Below are positions 29,805 to 39,071 of a stretch of DNA of 64,000 bases, one piece after another. Below the pieces are notes generated by a model, which saw nothing but the letters and a program-made list of their open reading frames with translations, was not told where the DNA came from and searched no databases. The number at the start of each line of letters is the position of its first letter. The stretch's first letter is position 1. Origin of the DNA: Rhodocyclales bacterium (lineage in GTDB: Bacteria; Pseudomonadota; Gammaproteobacteria; Burkholderiales; Rhodocyclaceae); contig JAQGMF010000053.1 of the NCBI GenBank assembly GCA_028292505.1, positions 1-64,000 of the forward strand. The letters run 5' to 3'. A program made the translations under genes and the position numbers.

Positions 29805-30161
29805 ATGCCTAGAGTTAAACGTGGTGTAACGGCTCGCGCCCGTCACAAAAAAGTTCTCGACCAAGCCAAGGGTTATCGCGGCCGTCGCAAGAGTGTCTAT
29901 CGCATCGCCAAGCAGGCGGTGATGAAGGCCGGTCAATATGCATACCGTGACCGTCGTCAAAAGAAACGTCAGTTCCGTCAGCTGTGGATCGCCCGTATCA
30001 ACGCCGCTGCGCGTGAAGTCGGCCTGACCTACAGCCGTTTCATGAATGGTCTGAAGAAGGCAGCGATCGAAGTCGACCGCAAGGTGCTGGCCGATCTGGC
30101 CGTTTTCGACAAGCCTGCTTTTGCAGCGCTGGCCGAACAAGCGAAAGCCAAACTGGCTTAA
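29805..30161 (+). CDS. rplT: Large ribosomal subunit protein bL20
   Basis: bL20 is an early-assembly protein of the 50S subunit and often represses its own operon. The 118-residue protein starts [18 protein letters not shown] and ends with a helical region containing [26 protein letters not shown] precedes the ATG. It follows rpmI by 17 bases, and a strong terminator ends the operon just after the stop. Confidence 0.96.
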   Translation: MPRVKRGVTARARHKKVLDQAKGYRGRRKSVYRIAKQAVMKAGQYAYRDRRQKKRQFRQLWIARINAAAREVGLTYSRFMNGLKKAAIEVDRKVLADLAVFDKPAFAALAEQAKAKLA

Positions 30162-30177
30162 GCCTTGCAGCCACAGG

Positions 30178-30205
30178 AAAAAGGAGGCCCAGCCTCCTTT
30201 TTTTT
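30178..30205 (+). terminator. Rho-independent terminator after rplT
   Basis: AAAAAGGAGGC at 30178-30188 pairs with GCCTCCTTTTT at 30192-30202 around a 3-base loop, followed by a T-run to 30205. It ends the thrS-infC-rpmI-rplT transcript before pheS, or allows partial readthrough. About 170 bases separate it from pheS, where I see no leader peptide I can support. Confidence 0.9.
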
Positions 30206-30378
30206 CGTCTTTTTTTGCCCGTACGCAGGTGCAATCGCATCGGACTTCCGATAAAATTCAAGACCTTGTGCTGCATTCTTCGTCCTTTTGCTGGGATTGA
30301 GGCGAGGCTGTTGCTGTATTCGTCTAGAGCTGTTGGCGTACGTAGGCGCCGGTGTTCTTTCTCCAAACAGGTTTTGTT

Positions 30379-31425
30379 GTGAGTGCTCTAGTGAGTCATT
30401 TCGATCAAATACTCTCCGAAGCGCAGGCCGCTTTCGCCGCAGCGGCAGACGTTCCAGCACTGGAGCAGGCAAAGGCGCGCTTCCTTGGCAAAAGCGGCAG
30501 CCTTACCGAGCTGCTCAAAGGCCTCGGCAAACTCGATCCTGACGCGCGCCGTGCCGCAGGCGCCGAAATCAATCAATGCAAGAGCGCCGTCGAGGCTGCT
30601 TTGGAAGCGCGCCGCGAAGCGTTACGCGCTTCGCAGCTCGAGACGCAATTGCGCGCTGAAGCACTGGACGTCAGCTTGCCTGGCCGCGGAATGGGTGTGG
30701 GTGGCCTGCATCCGGTCAATCGCACGCTGGAGCGCTTCGAGACCCTGTTCCGCTCTATCGGCTTCGAAGTGGCTGACGGTCCGGAGATCGAAGGCGATTG
30801 GCATAACTTTACCGCTTTGAATACGCCGGAGAACCATCCCGCGCGTTCGATGCACGACACCTTCTATTTGCAGGATGCGCCCGGCGTATTGCTGCGCACA
30901 CATACCAGTCCCGTGCAGATTCGCAGCATGCAAGCCCATGCTGCGAAATATGCCGATGCAGACGTCATGCCCGAGCTGCGCATCATTGCCCCTGGCCGCG
31001 TCTATCGCGTCGACTCGGACGCCACGCACTCGCCGATGTTCCATCAGGTCGAGGGCCTGTGGATCGGCGAGAACATCAGCTTTGCCGGACTGAAGGGCGT
31101 GATCATCGATTTCCTCAAGCGCTTCTTCGAGACGGATGAATTGCAGGTGCGTTTCCGCCCGTCATTTTTCCCGTTTACCGAGCCTTCTGCCGAAATCGAT
31201 TTTGCTTTCATGAGCGGCCCGAACAAAGGCCGCTGGCTGGAGATCGCCGGCTGCGGGATGGTGCATCCGAATGTGCTGAAGAACGGCGATATCGACGCAC
31301 AGCGCTATACCGGATTTGCATTTGGCATGGGCCTGGATCGCCTTACCATGTTGCGTTATGGCATCAATGATTTGCGCTTGTTCTTCGAGAACGATCTGCG
31401 CTTTCTGACTCAATTCAAAGACTGA
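30379..31425 (+). CDS. pheS: Phenylalanyl-tRNA synthetase alpha subunit
   Basis: PheS is the catalytic subunit of PheRS. It has the N-terminal coiled-coil ([20 protein letters not shown]), the core with [17 protein letters not shown], motif 2 around [20 protein letters not shown], and motif 3 [17 protein letters not shown]. The 348-residue product uses GTG at 30379; a second GTG at 30391 is equally possible. Neither has a strong Shine-Dalgarno. The stop is immediately followed by the pheT start (ATATG), so the subunits are coupled. Confidence 0.94.
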   Translation: MSALVSHFDQILSEAQAAFAAAADVPALEQAKARFLGKSGSLTELLKGLGKLDPDARRAAGAEINQCKSAVEAALEARREALRASQLETQLRAEALDVSLPGRGMGVGGLHPVNRTLERFETLFRSIGFEVADGPEIEGDWHNFTALNTPENHPARSMHDTFYLQDAPGVLLRTHTSPVQIRSMQAHAAKYADADVMPELRIIAPGRVYRVDSDATHSPMFHQVEGLWIGENISFAGLKGVIIDFLKRFFETDELQVRFRPSFFPFTEPSAEIDFAFMSGPNKGRWLEIAGCGMVHPNVLKNGDIDAQRYTGFAFGMGLDRLTMLRYGINDLRLFFENDLRFLTQFKD

Positions 31426-31426
31426 T

Positions 31427-33802
31427 ATGCAGTTCTCCGAAAAATGGTTGCGTAGTCTGTGTAACCCCGCGCTGGACAGCGACGCGCTGTGCCATCTGCT
31501 GACCATGGCGGGCCTGGAAGTGGAAGAGGTCGAGCCTGTTGCGCCACCTTTCACTGGCGTGGTGATTGCACAAATCGTCTCCTTTGAAAAGCATCCGAAT
31601 GCGGACAAGCTGAAGGTATGCATGGTGGATATCGGTGCTGGCTCCTTGCAGCAGATCGTCTGCGGCGCGCCGAATGTGGTCGCTGGCATGAAAGCGCCGT
31701 GCGCGACGGTGGGCGCCAAGCTGCCAGGTTTCGAAATCAAGGCAGCCAAGCTGCGCGGTGTGGAGTCGTTTGGCATGATGTGTTCCGCCGATGAGCTGGG
31801 GATGACGCAGGCGCACGACGGCTTGCTGGTGCTACCCGATGACGCGCCGGTGGGCGCCGACATGCGGGACTACCTGTCACTGGATGACCGCAAGATCACC
31901 ATCAAACTGACACCGAATCGTGCCGATTGCCTGAGTCTGGCTGGCATTGCCCGTGAGCTGGCGGCGCTGACCGACACGCCCTTCGCTTTACCGACCGCAC
32001 AGCCCGTTTTGCCAACGCACGATGAACGTCGTGCCGTCGTGCTTGAAGCGCCGCAGGCCTGCCCGCGTTATGTCGGTCGCATTGTCAGCGATGTGAATGT
32101 CGCGGCCGTCACGCCGGACTGGATGAAGCAACGCCTGGAGCGTTGCAGTGTACGTTCGATCGGCGCGGTCGTCGACATCACCAATTATGTGATGCTCGAA
32201 CTCGGCCAGCCGATGCACGCTTTCGACAACGATAAATTGTCCGGTGCCGTGCACGTGCGTATGCCGAAGGTCGGCGACTCGCTTGAGTTGCTCAATGGTC
32301 AGACCGTCGAGCCGGCGGCCGATATATTGTTGATCGCTGACGATGTGCGCGTATTGGCGCTGGCCGGTGTGATGGGCGGCAATGACAGCGGCGTAACCGC
32401 CGCGACGCAAAACGTGTTTCTCGAAAGTGCTTTCTTCCAGCCCGATGCCATCGTGGGTCGTGCGCGCGTGCTCGGCTTCTCCTCGGATGCCTCGCATCGT
32501 TTCGAGCGCGGTGTCGACTTCGAGCTGCCGCGCGCAGCCATGGAGCGGGCCACGGCCTTGCTCCTGGAAATCTGCGGCGGCAAGGCATGCCCTGTCGTCG
32601 AGAGCGTGGTGGCAGACGCCTTACCACATCGCACTGCCGTCGCGGTTCGTCCGTCGCGCCTGCGTCGTGTTCTGGGCATCGAAGTCAGTGATACGGATAT
32701 ACAAGCGACATTCGTGCGACTCGGTATGCAGGTGAGTCCTTCGGTCGAAGGATTCTCTGTTATGCCGCCGTCGTATCGCTTCGACATCGCCATCGAGGAA
32801 GATCTCGTCGAGGAAGTGGCACGCGTTGTCGGCTATGACAACATTCCAGCCGTGGCGCCAGTAGCGGGTATCACCATGCTGTCGCTGCCCGAAGACCGTC
32901 AAAGCCCGCATCGCGTGCGCCGTGCATTGGCTGCGCGCGATTATCACGAAGTCATCAGCTATGCGTTTGTCGAAGAAGCTTGGGAAACGGATTTCGCGGG
33001 CAACACCGATCCGGCGCGTCTGGCAAATCCCATCGCCAGTCAGCTTGCCGTGATGCGCTCATCGCTGATTGGCGGGCTGGTCGGCGTGTTGGCCAACAAC
33101 CTGCGGCATCGTGCGGATCGTGTACGCGTATTCGAAATCGGTCGTTGTTTCCGTAAGGATGCTGCGGGTACGCCCGTTGCTGGTTACGACCAGCCCATGC
33201 GTATCGCCGCATTGGCGTGGGGGCCCGCTGCTGGCGAGCAGTGGGGACAAGCCGCGCGCAAGGTCGATTTCTATGACGTGAAGGGCGACGTGGAGAGTTT
33301 GCTCGGCGCGCAAGCGGTGTTCGAAGCTGCCGTTCATCCCGCATTGCATCCCGGTCGCAGCGCGCGTGTCATGCTTGCGGGCGCAGCTGTCGGCTTCGTA
33401 GGCGAATTGCATCCTGCCTGGGCGCAAAAATATGATCTGGGCAGCGCGCCGGTCTTGTTCGAACTTGAACTCGCTGCCGTCTTGACACGCAAGTTGCCGA
33501 GCTATGTGGACGTTGCAAAGCAGCCTGCCGTTAGACGCGACATCGCGCTGGTGGTGCCTAACGGCGTTTCCGCTGTGCAATTGCAAAGCGTATTGCAAGC
33601 TGCAGCCAATGAGATTGTCCGGTCGATCGATGTTTTTGATGTCTACTCGGGCAAAGGTCTCGAACCGGAGACGCGGAGTATTGCGCTGCGACTAGTGCTT
33701 CAGCACACTGAGCGCACGCTGGAAGACGCCGAAATAGATCAGGCCGTGAAAGCCATGATCGCGGCCGCAAGTGAAAAGCTCGGTGCGAGTTTGCGAGCCT
33801 GA
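31427..33802 (+). CDS. pheT: Phenylalanyl-tRNA synthetase beta subunit
   Basis: PheT binds and edits tRNA-Phe. The 791-residue protein has the tRNA-binding OB domain (about 40-150, VVIAQIVSFEKHPNADKL), the B3/B4 editing module with PTRADCLSLAGIARELA (here TPNRADCLSLAG), the B5 domain, and a C-terminal ferredoxin-fold anticodon-binding domain around PAVRRDIALVV. It begins one base after pheS, and together they form the alpha2-beta2 enzyme. ihfA follows after 40 bases, the usual order. Confidence 0.96.
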   Translation: MQFSEKWLRSLCNPALDSDALCHLLTMAGLEVEEVEPVAPPFTGVVIAQIVSFEKHPNADKLKVCMVDIGAGSLQQIVCGAPNVVAGMKAPCATVGAKLPGFEIKAAKLRGVESFGMMCSADELGMTQAHDGLLVLPDDAPVGADMRDYLSLDDRKITIKLTPNRADCLSLAGIARELAALTDTPFALPTAQPVLPTHDERRAVVLEAPQACPRYVGRIVSDVNVAAVTPDWMKQRLERCSVRSIGAVVDITNYVMLELGQPMHAFDNDKLSGAVHVRMPKVGDSLELLNGQTVEPAADILLIADDVRVLALAGVMGGNDSGVTAATQNVFLESAFFQPDAIVGRARVLGFSSDASHRFERGVDFELPRAAMERATALLLEICGGKACPVVESVVADALPHRTAVAVRPSRLRRVLGIEVSDTDIQATFVRLGMQVSPSVEGFSVMPPSYRFDIAIEEDLVEEVARVVGYDNIPAVAPVAGITMLSLPEDRQSPHRVRRALAARDYHEVISYAFVEEAWETDFAGNTDPARLANPIASQLAVMRSSLIGGLVGVLANNLRHRADRVRVFEIGRCFRKDAAGTPVAGYDQPMRIAALAWGPAAGEQWGQAARKVDFYDVKGDVESLLGAQAVFEAAVHPALHPGRSARVMLAGAAVGFVGELHPAWAQKYDLGSAPVLFELELAAVLTRKLPSYVDVAKQPAVRRDIALVVPNGVSAVQLQSVLQAAANEIVRSIDVFDVYSGKGLEPETRSIALRLVLQHTERTLEDAEIDQAVKAMIAAASEKLGASLRA

Positions 33803-33842
33803 TACCTTCAACGAATGCGTGCGTGAATGAACAGAGACTGAT

Positions 33843-34154
33843 ATGACTTTGACAAAAGCCGAACTGTCCGACCTGCTGTTTGACAAAGTGGGTATGAACA
33901 AGCGCGAAGCGAAGGACATGGTGGAAAGCTTCTTCGACGAAATTCGCAATGCCTTATCGCGTGGCGAAGACGTGAAACTTTCCGGCTTTGGCAACTTCCA
34001 GTTGCGCGACAAGCCGCAACGCCCCGGCCGCAATCCCAAGACCGGCGAAGAGATTCCCATCACGGCGCGCCGCGTCGTGACCTTTCACGCGAGCCAGAAA
34101 CTCAAGTCCGCTGTCGACGACCTGAGCCATGCAAACACCCCTGCCGAATCCTGA
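33843..34154 (+). CDS. ihfA: Integration host factor subunit alpha
   Basis: IHF alpha is a DNA-bending nucleoid protein acting with IhfB. The 103-residue sequence starts [28 protein letters not shown] and carries the DNA-intercalating arm [23 protein letters not shown], with the conserved Arg-Asn-Pro. It lies directly downstream of pheT and overlaps the following MerR gene by 26 bases. Confidence 0.96.
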   Translation: MTLTKAELSDLLFDKVGMNKREAKDMVESFFDEIRNALSRGEDVKLSGFGNFQLRDKPQRPGRNPKTGEEIPITARRVVTFHASQKLKSAVDDLSHANTPAES

Positions 34155-34509
34155 GGCGCGGGAACTCCCGCCCATCCCAGCCAAGCGCTACTTCACGATC
34201 GGTGAAGTGAGCGATCTATGCGCTGTCAAGCCGCATGTGCTGCGCTACTGGGAACAGGAATTCACGCAGCTCAAGCCGGTTAAGCGCCGCGGCAATCGCC
34301 GCTACTACCAGCATCACGAAGTACTGCTCGTGCGACGCATCCGCGACCTGCTCTACCGCGATGGCTTCACCATCAGCGGTGCGCGCAATCGTCTCGAAGA
34401 GAACGCGATATTTGAACACGAGGTGGCCGAAGAGGCCGAGCGTGCGCGCGACAGCGTGCATAGCGTGCGTGGCGAACTGCTCGATCTGCTGGATTTTCTC
34501 AAACGTTGA
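34129..34509 (+). CDS. MerR family transcriptional regulator
   Basis: This is a 126-residue MerR-type regulator. The N-terminal helix-turn-helix is [20 protein letters not shown], followed by [24 protein letters not shown], the winged helix with its Tyr-Tyr. A short coiled-coil effector-less C-terminus follows. The ihfA-MerR-tRNA-Pro order is conserved across Proteobacteria. Targets are unknown. It overlaps ihfA by 26 bases. Confidence 0.93.
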   Translation: MQTPLPNPEARELPPIPAKRYFTIGEVSDLCAVKPHVLRYWEQEFTQLKPVKRRGNRRYYQHHEVLLVRRIRDLLYRDGFTISGARNRLEENAIFEHEVAEEAERARDSVHSVRGELLDLLDFLKR

Positions 34510-34549
34510 AACGCCGTATTCGGGAGTGGTCGCTACGCGGCATCCCTGA

Positions 34550-34555
34550 TACAAT
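34550..34555 (+). promoter_or_regulatory. Possible -10 box of the tRNA-Pro promoter
   Basis: TACAAT lies 12 bases upstream of the tRNA. A -35 hexamer is weak (TGGTCG at 34527-34532, spacing 17). The tRNA may instead be co-transcribed from the MerR gene. Confidence 0.4.
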
Positions 34556-34565
34556 CGCCGCCTTG

Positions 34566-34643
<78 letters not shown>

Positions 34644-34657
34644 AGAACAAACAGATT

Positions 34658-34687
34658 GGCCAGTCGAAAGACTGGCCTTTTGTTTTT
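34658..34687 (+). terminator. Rho-independent terminator after tRNA-Pro
   Basis: GGCCAGTC at 34658-34665 and GACTGGCC at 34670-34677 form an 8-bp stem closed by a GAAA tetraloop, followed by a T-rich run to 34687. It ends the ihfA-MerR-tRNA-Pro transcript. Confidence 0.9.
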
Positions 34688-34727
34688 TGTTTGCTGCGTT
34701 TGGATTGCTCGGTCAGTGGCGCTGCAA

Positions 34728-35282
34728 CTAAGCAAGTGGGAATTCAGGCAGGGTGCCGAGAAACTCACGACCACTACCCTTCATGCGAATGTATTCGCTA
34801 TCGATGCGCGTGGGGTGGGCGACACGCGAAAGCACGATGCCAAAAATCAGTGATACGAGTACGCCAAGGCAGCCTAGCACTAAAATGCCCGTCGCATTGT
34901 TTGCTGCGCCTATCATGGCAATCGTCAGCATCCCCAAGGAACCTCCCCAGCCTATCCAACGACCCAGGCGATAACGCTTGAAATGATGTTGGCATAGACC
35001 AATCTGAATCTCAACTCGTTTTCGAACGACCATAGCGACGATCGCGTAGAAAATGATATTCAATAGAACGAGCAGATACCAAGCGGGATGATGCCAATAG
35101 AGCTTGAACGTCTTGATAGGTTGTCTGGCTGGCAGGTTGCACTTGATACAGCGATGCGGCAATGCACTGTCTCGTCTCAGTATCAGTACTTTGCCTGAAC
35201 GCCACGCCACATTGTCAGAGTGAAGCGGTTGTTCCTCGATAACCGATCGCGGTGGCGCATATGGGTTGAATTGCTCTGTCAT
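34728..35282 (-). CDS. Membrane protein of unknown function with Cys/His clusters
   Basis: This 184-residue protein starts MTEQFNPYAPP, an NPYAPP opening seen in various small membrane proteins. A cytoplasmic segment contains CIKC (45-48) and a second Cys-His cluster CQHH (97-100), which could hold a metal. Three hydrophobic stretches lie at about 66-86, 109-127 and 131-151. I do not recognise the family. It is transcribed toward tRNA-Pro and is divergent from the GFA gene. Confidence 0.7.
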   Translation of the reverse strand: MTEQFNPYAPPRSVIEEQPLHSDNVAWRSGKVLILRRDSALPHRCIKCNLPARQPIKTFKLYWHHPAWYLLVLLNIIFYAIVAMVVRKRVEIQIGLCQHHFKRYRLGRWIGWGGSLGMLTIAMIGAANNATGILVLGCLGVLVSLIFGIVLSRVAHPTRIDSEYIRMKGSGREFLGTLPEFPLA

Positions 35283-35606
35283 GATGTCTTCTTTTGAGCG
35301 ATGCTTGTATGGATGTTGACAACATCATATCCCGAAATGAAAACGCCAGAATGCGGGTTCTGCGTCGCCTGACAGGGATATTGGTTTGAAGTATTGTCCC
35401 GCACCTGTTTGCATCTAACAAAGCAATATCCATTGGACAGTCCTGGCTCGCAAGAATCGCCGTTGCCGAATGTGCTGGGTAATCGGCGGCACGCTAAAAA
35501 ATCAGAAAACGAGACGGGAACTATCTGCACGTTCGGATTTTCCATCAATTTCTGTTTTGCAAAACGAGCGACAGACAATTCTCTTACTCAGCACGAGGAG
35601 GTCGAC
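35283..35606. other. Gene-free divergent region
   Basis: This 324-base region separates the divergent membrane protein and GFA genes. It contains in-frame upstream codons for the GFA gene back to 35394, but no conserved residues, and a minus-strand open frame (35279-35578) that I cannot relate to any family. No repeat or terminator stands out. It should hold the promoters of both genes. Confidence 0.5.
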
Positions 35607-36092
35607 GTGCATCTAGAAGGTTCGTGCCATTGCGGTGCTGTCAGATTCAGCCTCGAATCGGATTCACCGTACCCTTATATGCATTGCCATTGTTCAATCT
35701 GCCGCAAGACTGCCGGAAGTGGCGGATATGCCATTAACCTGGGCGGAGACGCGGCCACGATGAAAGTGCGTGGCTCGCGCTATACGGGTGTTTATCACGC
35801 TGTCATACGTGAGCCCAAAAAGCGTTCACGCCGCTCGCGTGCCGAGCGGCATTTCTGTCTGAAGTGCGGCAGCGCGTTGTGGCTCTGGGATCCGCGCTGG
35901 CCAGACCTCATTCATCCTCATGCTTCAGCCATCGATACGCCCCTGCCCAAGCCCCCCGAAGTGGTCGAGGCTGCGCTGGACTATGCCGCACATTGGGTAG
36001 ACGTCCCAAGGGGAGGAGGGCATGTGTATTGCGCACAATGGCCGCACGAATCGCTGGCGCAATGGCACGAGCGACATGGTTTGAAGGAGTAA
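35607..36092 (+). CDS. GFA family protein (CENP-V/GFA zinc fold)
   Basis: This 161-residue protein of the GFA family (glutathione-dependent formaldehyde-activating enzyme-like) has the zinc ligands CHCGAV, CHCSICR and CLKCGSALW. The GFA reaction is unlikely to be known for this branch, so only the fold is certain. The start is GTG at 35607 with a perfect GAGGAG at 35595-35600, six bases upstream. The open frame extends further upstream to 35394, but without conserved sequence. Confidence 0.85.
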   Translation: MHLEGSCHCGAVRFSLESDSPYPYMHCHCSICRKTAGSGGYAINLGGDAATMKVRGSRYTGVYHAVIREPKKRSRRSRAERHFCLKCGSALWLWDPRWPDLIHPHASAIDTPLPKPPEVVEAALDYAAHWVDVPRGGGHVYCAQWPHESLAQWHERHGLKE

Positions 36093-36097
36093 GGGTG

Positions 36098-36526
36098 CTA
36101 GGCCGCCAGGGGTACGCAGTCATCGAGAATCTCGATGCCTTGCATATGGCGCAATAGGCAGGGGCGCAGCCGGTTAAGGCCCGCTGCTGTGTAGCGCGTC
36201 ACGCATAACGCGCGGTAGCCGCCGTCGCGCATGAACTGCGCGATTGCATGAACCAAGGTGGAGCAGTGGCCGCGGCTCTGATGCTCAGGGTCGACGGACA
36301 TGCCGACCAGGGTCATGACTTCGCCACAGAGCGAGGGCTCGCAGTTGCACAGGGCAACAACCTCGCCAGCTTCTTCGATGAAGAAAACCAGTTGGCCTTT
36401 GACTTTCGCTGGCGAGTAGAACGCCAGGCGCGACTGCATCAAGCGGCGAGCATCGGCTAGCCGTGCTTCGCGCTGTGCGTAACGGATGCCGAACTCGACA
36501 CCCTTCATGATGGCTACTGTACTCAT
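36098..36526 (-). CDS. GNAT family acetyltransferase
   Basis: This 142-residue GNAT protein has acetyl-CoA motif A in VGMSVDPEHQSRGHCSTLVHAI (Q-x-x-G-H/x-C variant), preceded by the beta-4 strand AGEVVALCNCEPSLCGEVM. The second Gly of the pyrophosphate loop is replaced by Cys, an unusual residue. The substrate is unknown. It converges with the GFA gene with only 5 bases between them. Confidence 0.7.
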   Translation of the reverse strand: MSTVAIMKGVEFGIRYAQREARLADARRLMQSRLAFYSPAKVKGQLVFFIEEAGEVVALCNCEPSLCGEVMTLVGMSVDPEHQSRGHCSTLVHAIAQFMRDGGYRALCVTRYTAAGLNRLRPCLLRHMQGIEILDDCVPLAA

Positions 36527-36734
36527 CGGGAAATAGGAGGGACTGTTTCAACCTGATAGCGACACATACGCCATTGTCTTCAGGCCATTCGTCGAATGCC
36601 TTGTGGTGTGTCAACGGTTGGTGCGCGAGCGTCACGCTTGTCAGAACACTTCTTATGCGCGCTAGCGAACAGACGGCATGGAAAACCTGCGCTAAAAAAG
36701 ATACTCCGTACTTGGGATTCTTCCGGAGACAGCC

Positions 36735-37097
36735 ATGATCAAGAAAATCATCGTTGCCGCAATGCTATCGGCATGCATCGGCGGCATGACAACGCCGGCA
36801 AGTGCTGCAGTCATCGTGCGCGTGGCACCCCCGCCGCCGCGTGTCGAGCAAGTACCGCCACCGCGCAATGGCTATGTCTGGGTCGCCGGACATTGGGTGT
36901 GGCGCAATCATCATCATGAATGGGTAAGGGGTACGTGGCTACGCGAACGTCGTGGCTATCGATACGTTCAGCCGACGTGGTCGCAGCGTGATGGGCGTTG
37001 GGTCATGCAAGGCGGCGGCTGGCGCCGTGGCGACAACGACGGTGATGGCGTGCCAAACGCTCGGGATCGTGCCCCGAACAACCCGCAGCGTTACTGA
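36735..37097 (+). CDS. Secreted YXWGXW-repeat-like protein with calcium-binding tail
   Basis: This 120-residue protein has a signal peptide (IIVAAMLSACIGGMTTPASA), proline-rich VAPPPPRVEQVPPPRNG, and aromatic repeats GYVWVAGHWVWR, WVRGTWLRER and WVMQGGGWRR, as in WXXGXW (BcpO-like) proteins. The C-terminus DNDGDGVPNARDRAPNNPQ is a thrombospondin type 3-like Ca2+ loop. It is probably an envelope protein. ATG 36735 is preceded by CCGGAGACAGCC. Confidence 0.75.
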   Translation: MIKKIIVAAMLSACIGGMTTPASAAVIVRVAPPPPRVEQVPPPRNGYVWVAGHWVWRNHHHEWVRGTWLRERRGYRYVQPTWSQRDGRWVMQGGGWRRGDNDGDGVPNARDRAPNNPQRY

Positions 37098-37210
37098 GCG
37101 ACGACATGTTGTGGAGACATAGACCGGCGCGTCAGTACCGGGAGTTTTCCGATGAATATGTATGTATTTGGCATATATGTTGTCGGCTATTATTTTTGTA
37201 AGGAGACGGT

Positions 37211-37393
37211 ATGAAAAAACTAATTCTATTGCTGATGGCCATCAGTGCTTTCCTGTCCGGTTGCATCGCTTACGAAGTGCCGGAGAGAGATGGCGGCGCG
37301 CATCGGGCAGAGCACGACCACGACCATGATCGCGACCGTGATGGTGCTTCGGATCGCAGAGACAGACACTCGGACGATTTGCGTCGCGACTAG
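37211..37393 (+). CDS. Small acidic lipoprotein
   Basis: This 60-residue protein has a lipoprotein signal peptide with lipobox LSGC (cleavage before Cys18). The mature part is highly polar and rich in Asp/Arg/His, with the DHDHDRDRDGASDRRDRHSDD segment. This resembles a repeated Ca2+-binding loop and is similar in style to the tail of the protein encoded 114 bases upstream. AAGGAGAC precedes the ATG. The function is unknown. Confidence 0.6.
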   Translation: MKKLILLLMAISAFLSGCIAYEVPERDGGAHRAEHDHDHDRDRDGASDRRDRHSDDLRRD

Positions 37394-37471
37394 GTGAATG
37401 TCATAAATCGGGATTTAGCCATCAAGGTTGGCACATCGCCAACCTCGAACATTCGTGGTGAATGATGGCCC

Positions 37472-38416
37472 TCAACTGCTGCTGTGCTTGTCCACCAACT
37501 CCATGAAGGTGTGCAGGTTGTCGATGCCGAATTGCGGTCCGAGTTGTTCGATGGCCGGTTGCATCTTGGCCTTGAAGGGCCGCACATCCGTCATGTCGAC
37601 GCGCATGCCGGCCTGGATGAGCGATTCGAGATTGGCGCGTTCGTTGCGTTTCATGAGCTGGCGCAATGCGAGCGCAGCGCTGCGGGATTCTTCGCGCAGA
37701 ATTTGCTGTTGCAAGAAAGGCAATTTCTCGAATGTCATTTTATTGATGACATGCGTCAAGCCGCCGAAGCTGTAGTTGATCAATGAGATGTATTTCTGGA
37801 ATTGATAGAGCTTGAGCGCGAGAATGACCGAGATAGGATTCTCCTGCCCATCGATTTGACCGAGATGCAGCACGCGCACGAGCTGTGGCAAATCGACGGC
37901 AATCGGTGTGGCGCCAAGCAGCTTCATGCTCAATTCATAATGCGGCAAGGGCGGAACGCGGAACTTGAGCCCGACCATATCGTTTGGCGTGAGGATTGGC
38001 CGCTTGTTGTTGGTGATCTGCCGGAAGCCCCAGTCCCAGTTGCTCAAACCAACCAATCCGATTTCCGCGAGATCGGCCGCTGTCCAGTCGGAAAGATCGG
38101 CGTCGATGAGGCGATTGGCGTGTTCGTAATTGTCGAATACGAAGGGCAGGCTCATGCAGCCGAATTTCGGGCAATGCACGCCAAGCCGATCATGTGGCGG
38201 CAAGGCCATGTCGATCTTGCCCTCGCGCAGATCGCGCAACACCCGCGGAATCGTGCCGAGCGCATTGTTCGAAACCACCCTGATCTCAAGCTCGCCGTTG
38301 GTGCGCTGCGCGACGCGTTCGGCAAACTGCAGGGCGTTGTTATGCGCCAAGTGGTCTTCATCTGCATGGTGGGCGAATACGAGGGTCTGGCGGGCTCGGT
38401 CGGGTGTGATCGTCAC
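37472..38416 (-). CDS. TRAP transporter substrate-binding protein (DctP family), no signal peptide
   Basis: This 314-residue DctP-family solute-binding protein has typical segments: FAHHADEDHLAHNNALQFAERV, GTIPRVLRDLREGKIDMALP, LSNWDWGFRQITNNKRPI and GLKFRVPP with the conserved Arg that salt-bridges carboxylates, then GQIDGQENP. It starts with GTG at 38416 and AAGGA seven bases upstream. No Sec signal is visible, and no DctQ/DctM genes lie nearby, so it may be an orphan sensor or a decayed transporter part. Confidence 0.82.
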   Translation of the reverse strand: MTITPDRARQTLVFAHHADEDHLAHNNALQFAERVAQRTNGELEIRVVSNNALGTIPRVLRDLREGKIDMALPPHDRLGVHCPKFGCMSLPFVFDNYEHANRLIDADLSDWTAADLAEIGLVGLSNWDWGFRQITNNKRPILTPNDMVGLKFRVPPLPHYELSMKLLGATPIAVDLPQLVRVLHLGQIDGQENPISVILALKLYQFQKYISLINYSFGGLTHVINKMTFEKLPFLQQQILREESRSAALALRQLMKRNERANLESLIQAGMRVDMTDVRPFKAKMQPAIEQLGPQFGIDNLHTFMELVDKHSSS

Positions 38417-38479
38417 GTGTCGGTCCTTGTGGGTAGGGTGGCGTCTGCCAGTATTTAACGGCGCGTGGCGCTGACTCTT

Positions 38480-38909
38480 GATTGGCAGTCTGTCTTCACG
38501 GCTGCGGCCGCCGCCAATTTGTGCTCAAACGGAGCTGCGCTGCGATCACGATTTTGTCCTGCTGCAGGCATCGTCGTCTGCATTTCGTCGAAGGCAATTT
38601 GTGATTGCTAAAAGCGCTGGCGACGGCTGTCGGCCAGGTCGATATAGTGCGCGCCGCTCGTGATGGCCGCTTGCGCAAGCTTGTAGTCCTCGGTCCGGCA
38701 CAGTGGATGACGAGACCAGGTTTCAACGCAGCAAGCTGAGGCGCGAAATCAGCGGCGTGGGCGTTGAGCTTTATATGCTGAATGCGTGAAGGGATGTCGC
38801 TGTCGGCGTGGCGCCCGGTGGTGATCAGTTCAAGATGATTGTCGTCACTCAATACCTTGCAAATGCGTTTTCCGAAATTTCCACGACCCCCGACGATGAC
38901 AGTGCGCAT
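38480..38909 (-). pseudogene. Degenerate saccharopine dehydrogenase-like gene
   Basis: The N-terminal 70 codons encode a Rossmann NAD(P)-binding start (MRTVIVGGRGNFGKRI) and LVIHCAGP as in saccharopine dehydrogenase-family proteins. Then the frame shifts near 38690. The +1 frame continues EDYKLAQAAITSGAHYIDLAD, the next conserved segment, and soon meets a stop. The missing bases around GPFQG and the absence of the C-terminal two thirds show that the gene is decayed. No sign of a functional alternative start. Confidence 0.8.
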
Positions 38910-39071
38910 GCTGGTTTTGATTGCAGGTAATTGTCATATCGCCGGGAATGAAGCCGGAACCTTGGCTTGTGGTTTCGTGCAAAGCGTTCGATGCTTCGGC
39001 AGCGACAAGGCGGGCAGGGAGGATAGGCCGGCAGTCAATGCGCATATCCTCCCCCTTCGTTCAACAGGGTA

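Noticed and set aside
35394-35606. Upstream extension of the GFA ORF
   Set aside because: The good ribosome binding site and conserved sequence put the start at the GTG at 35607.
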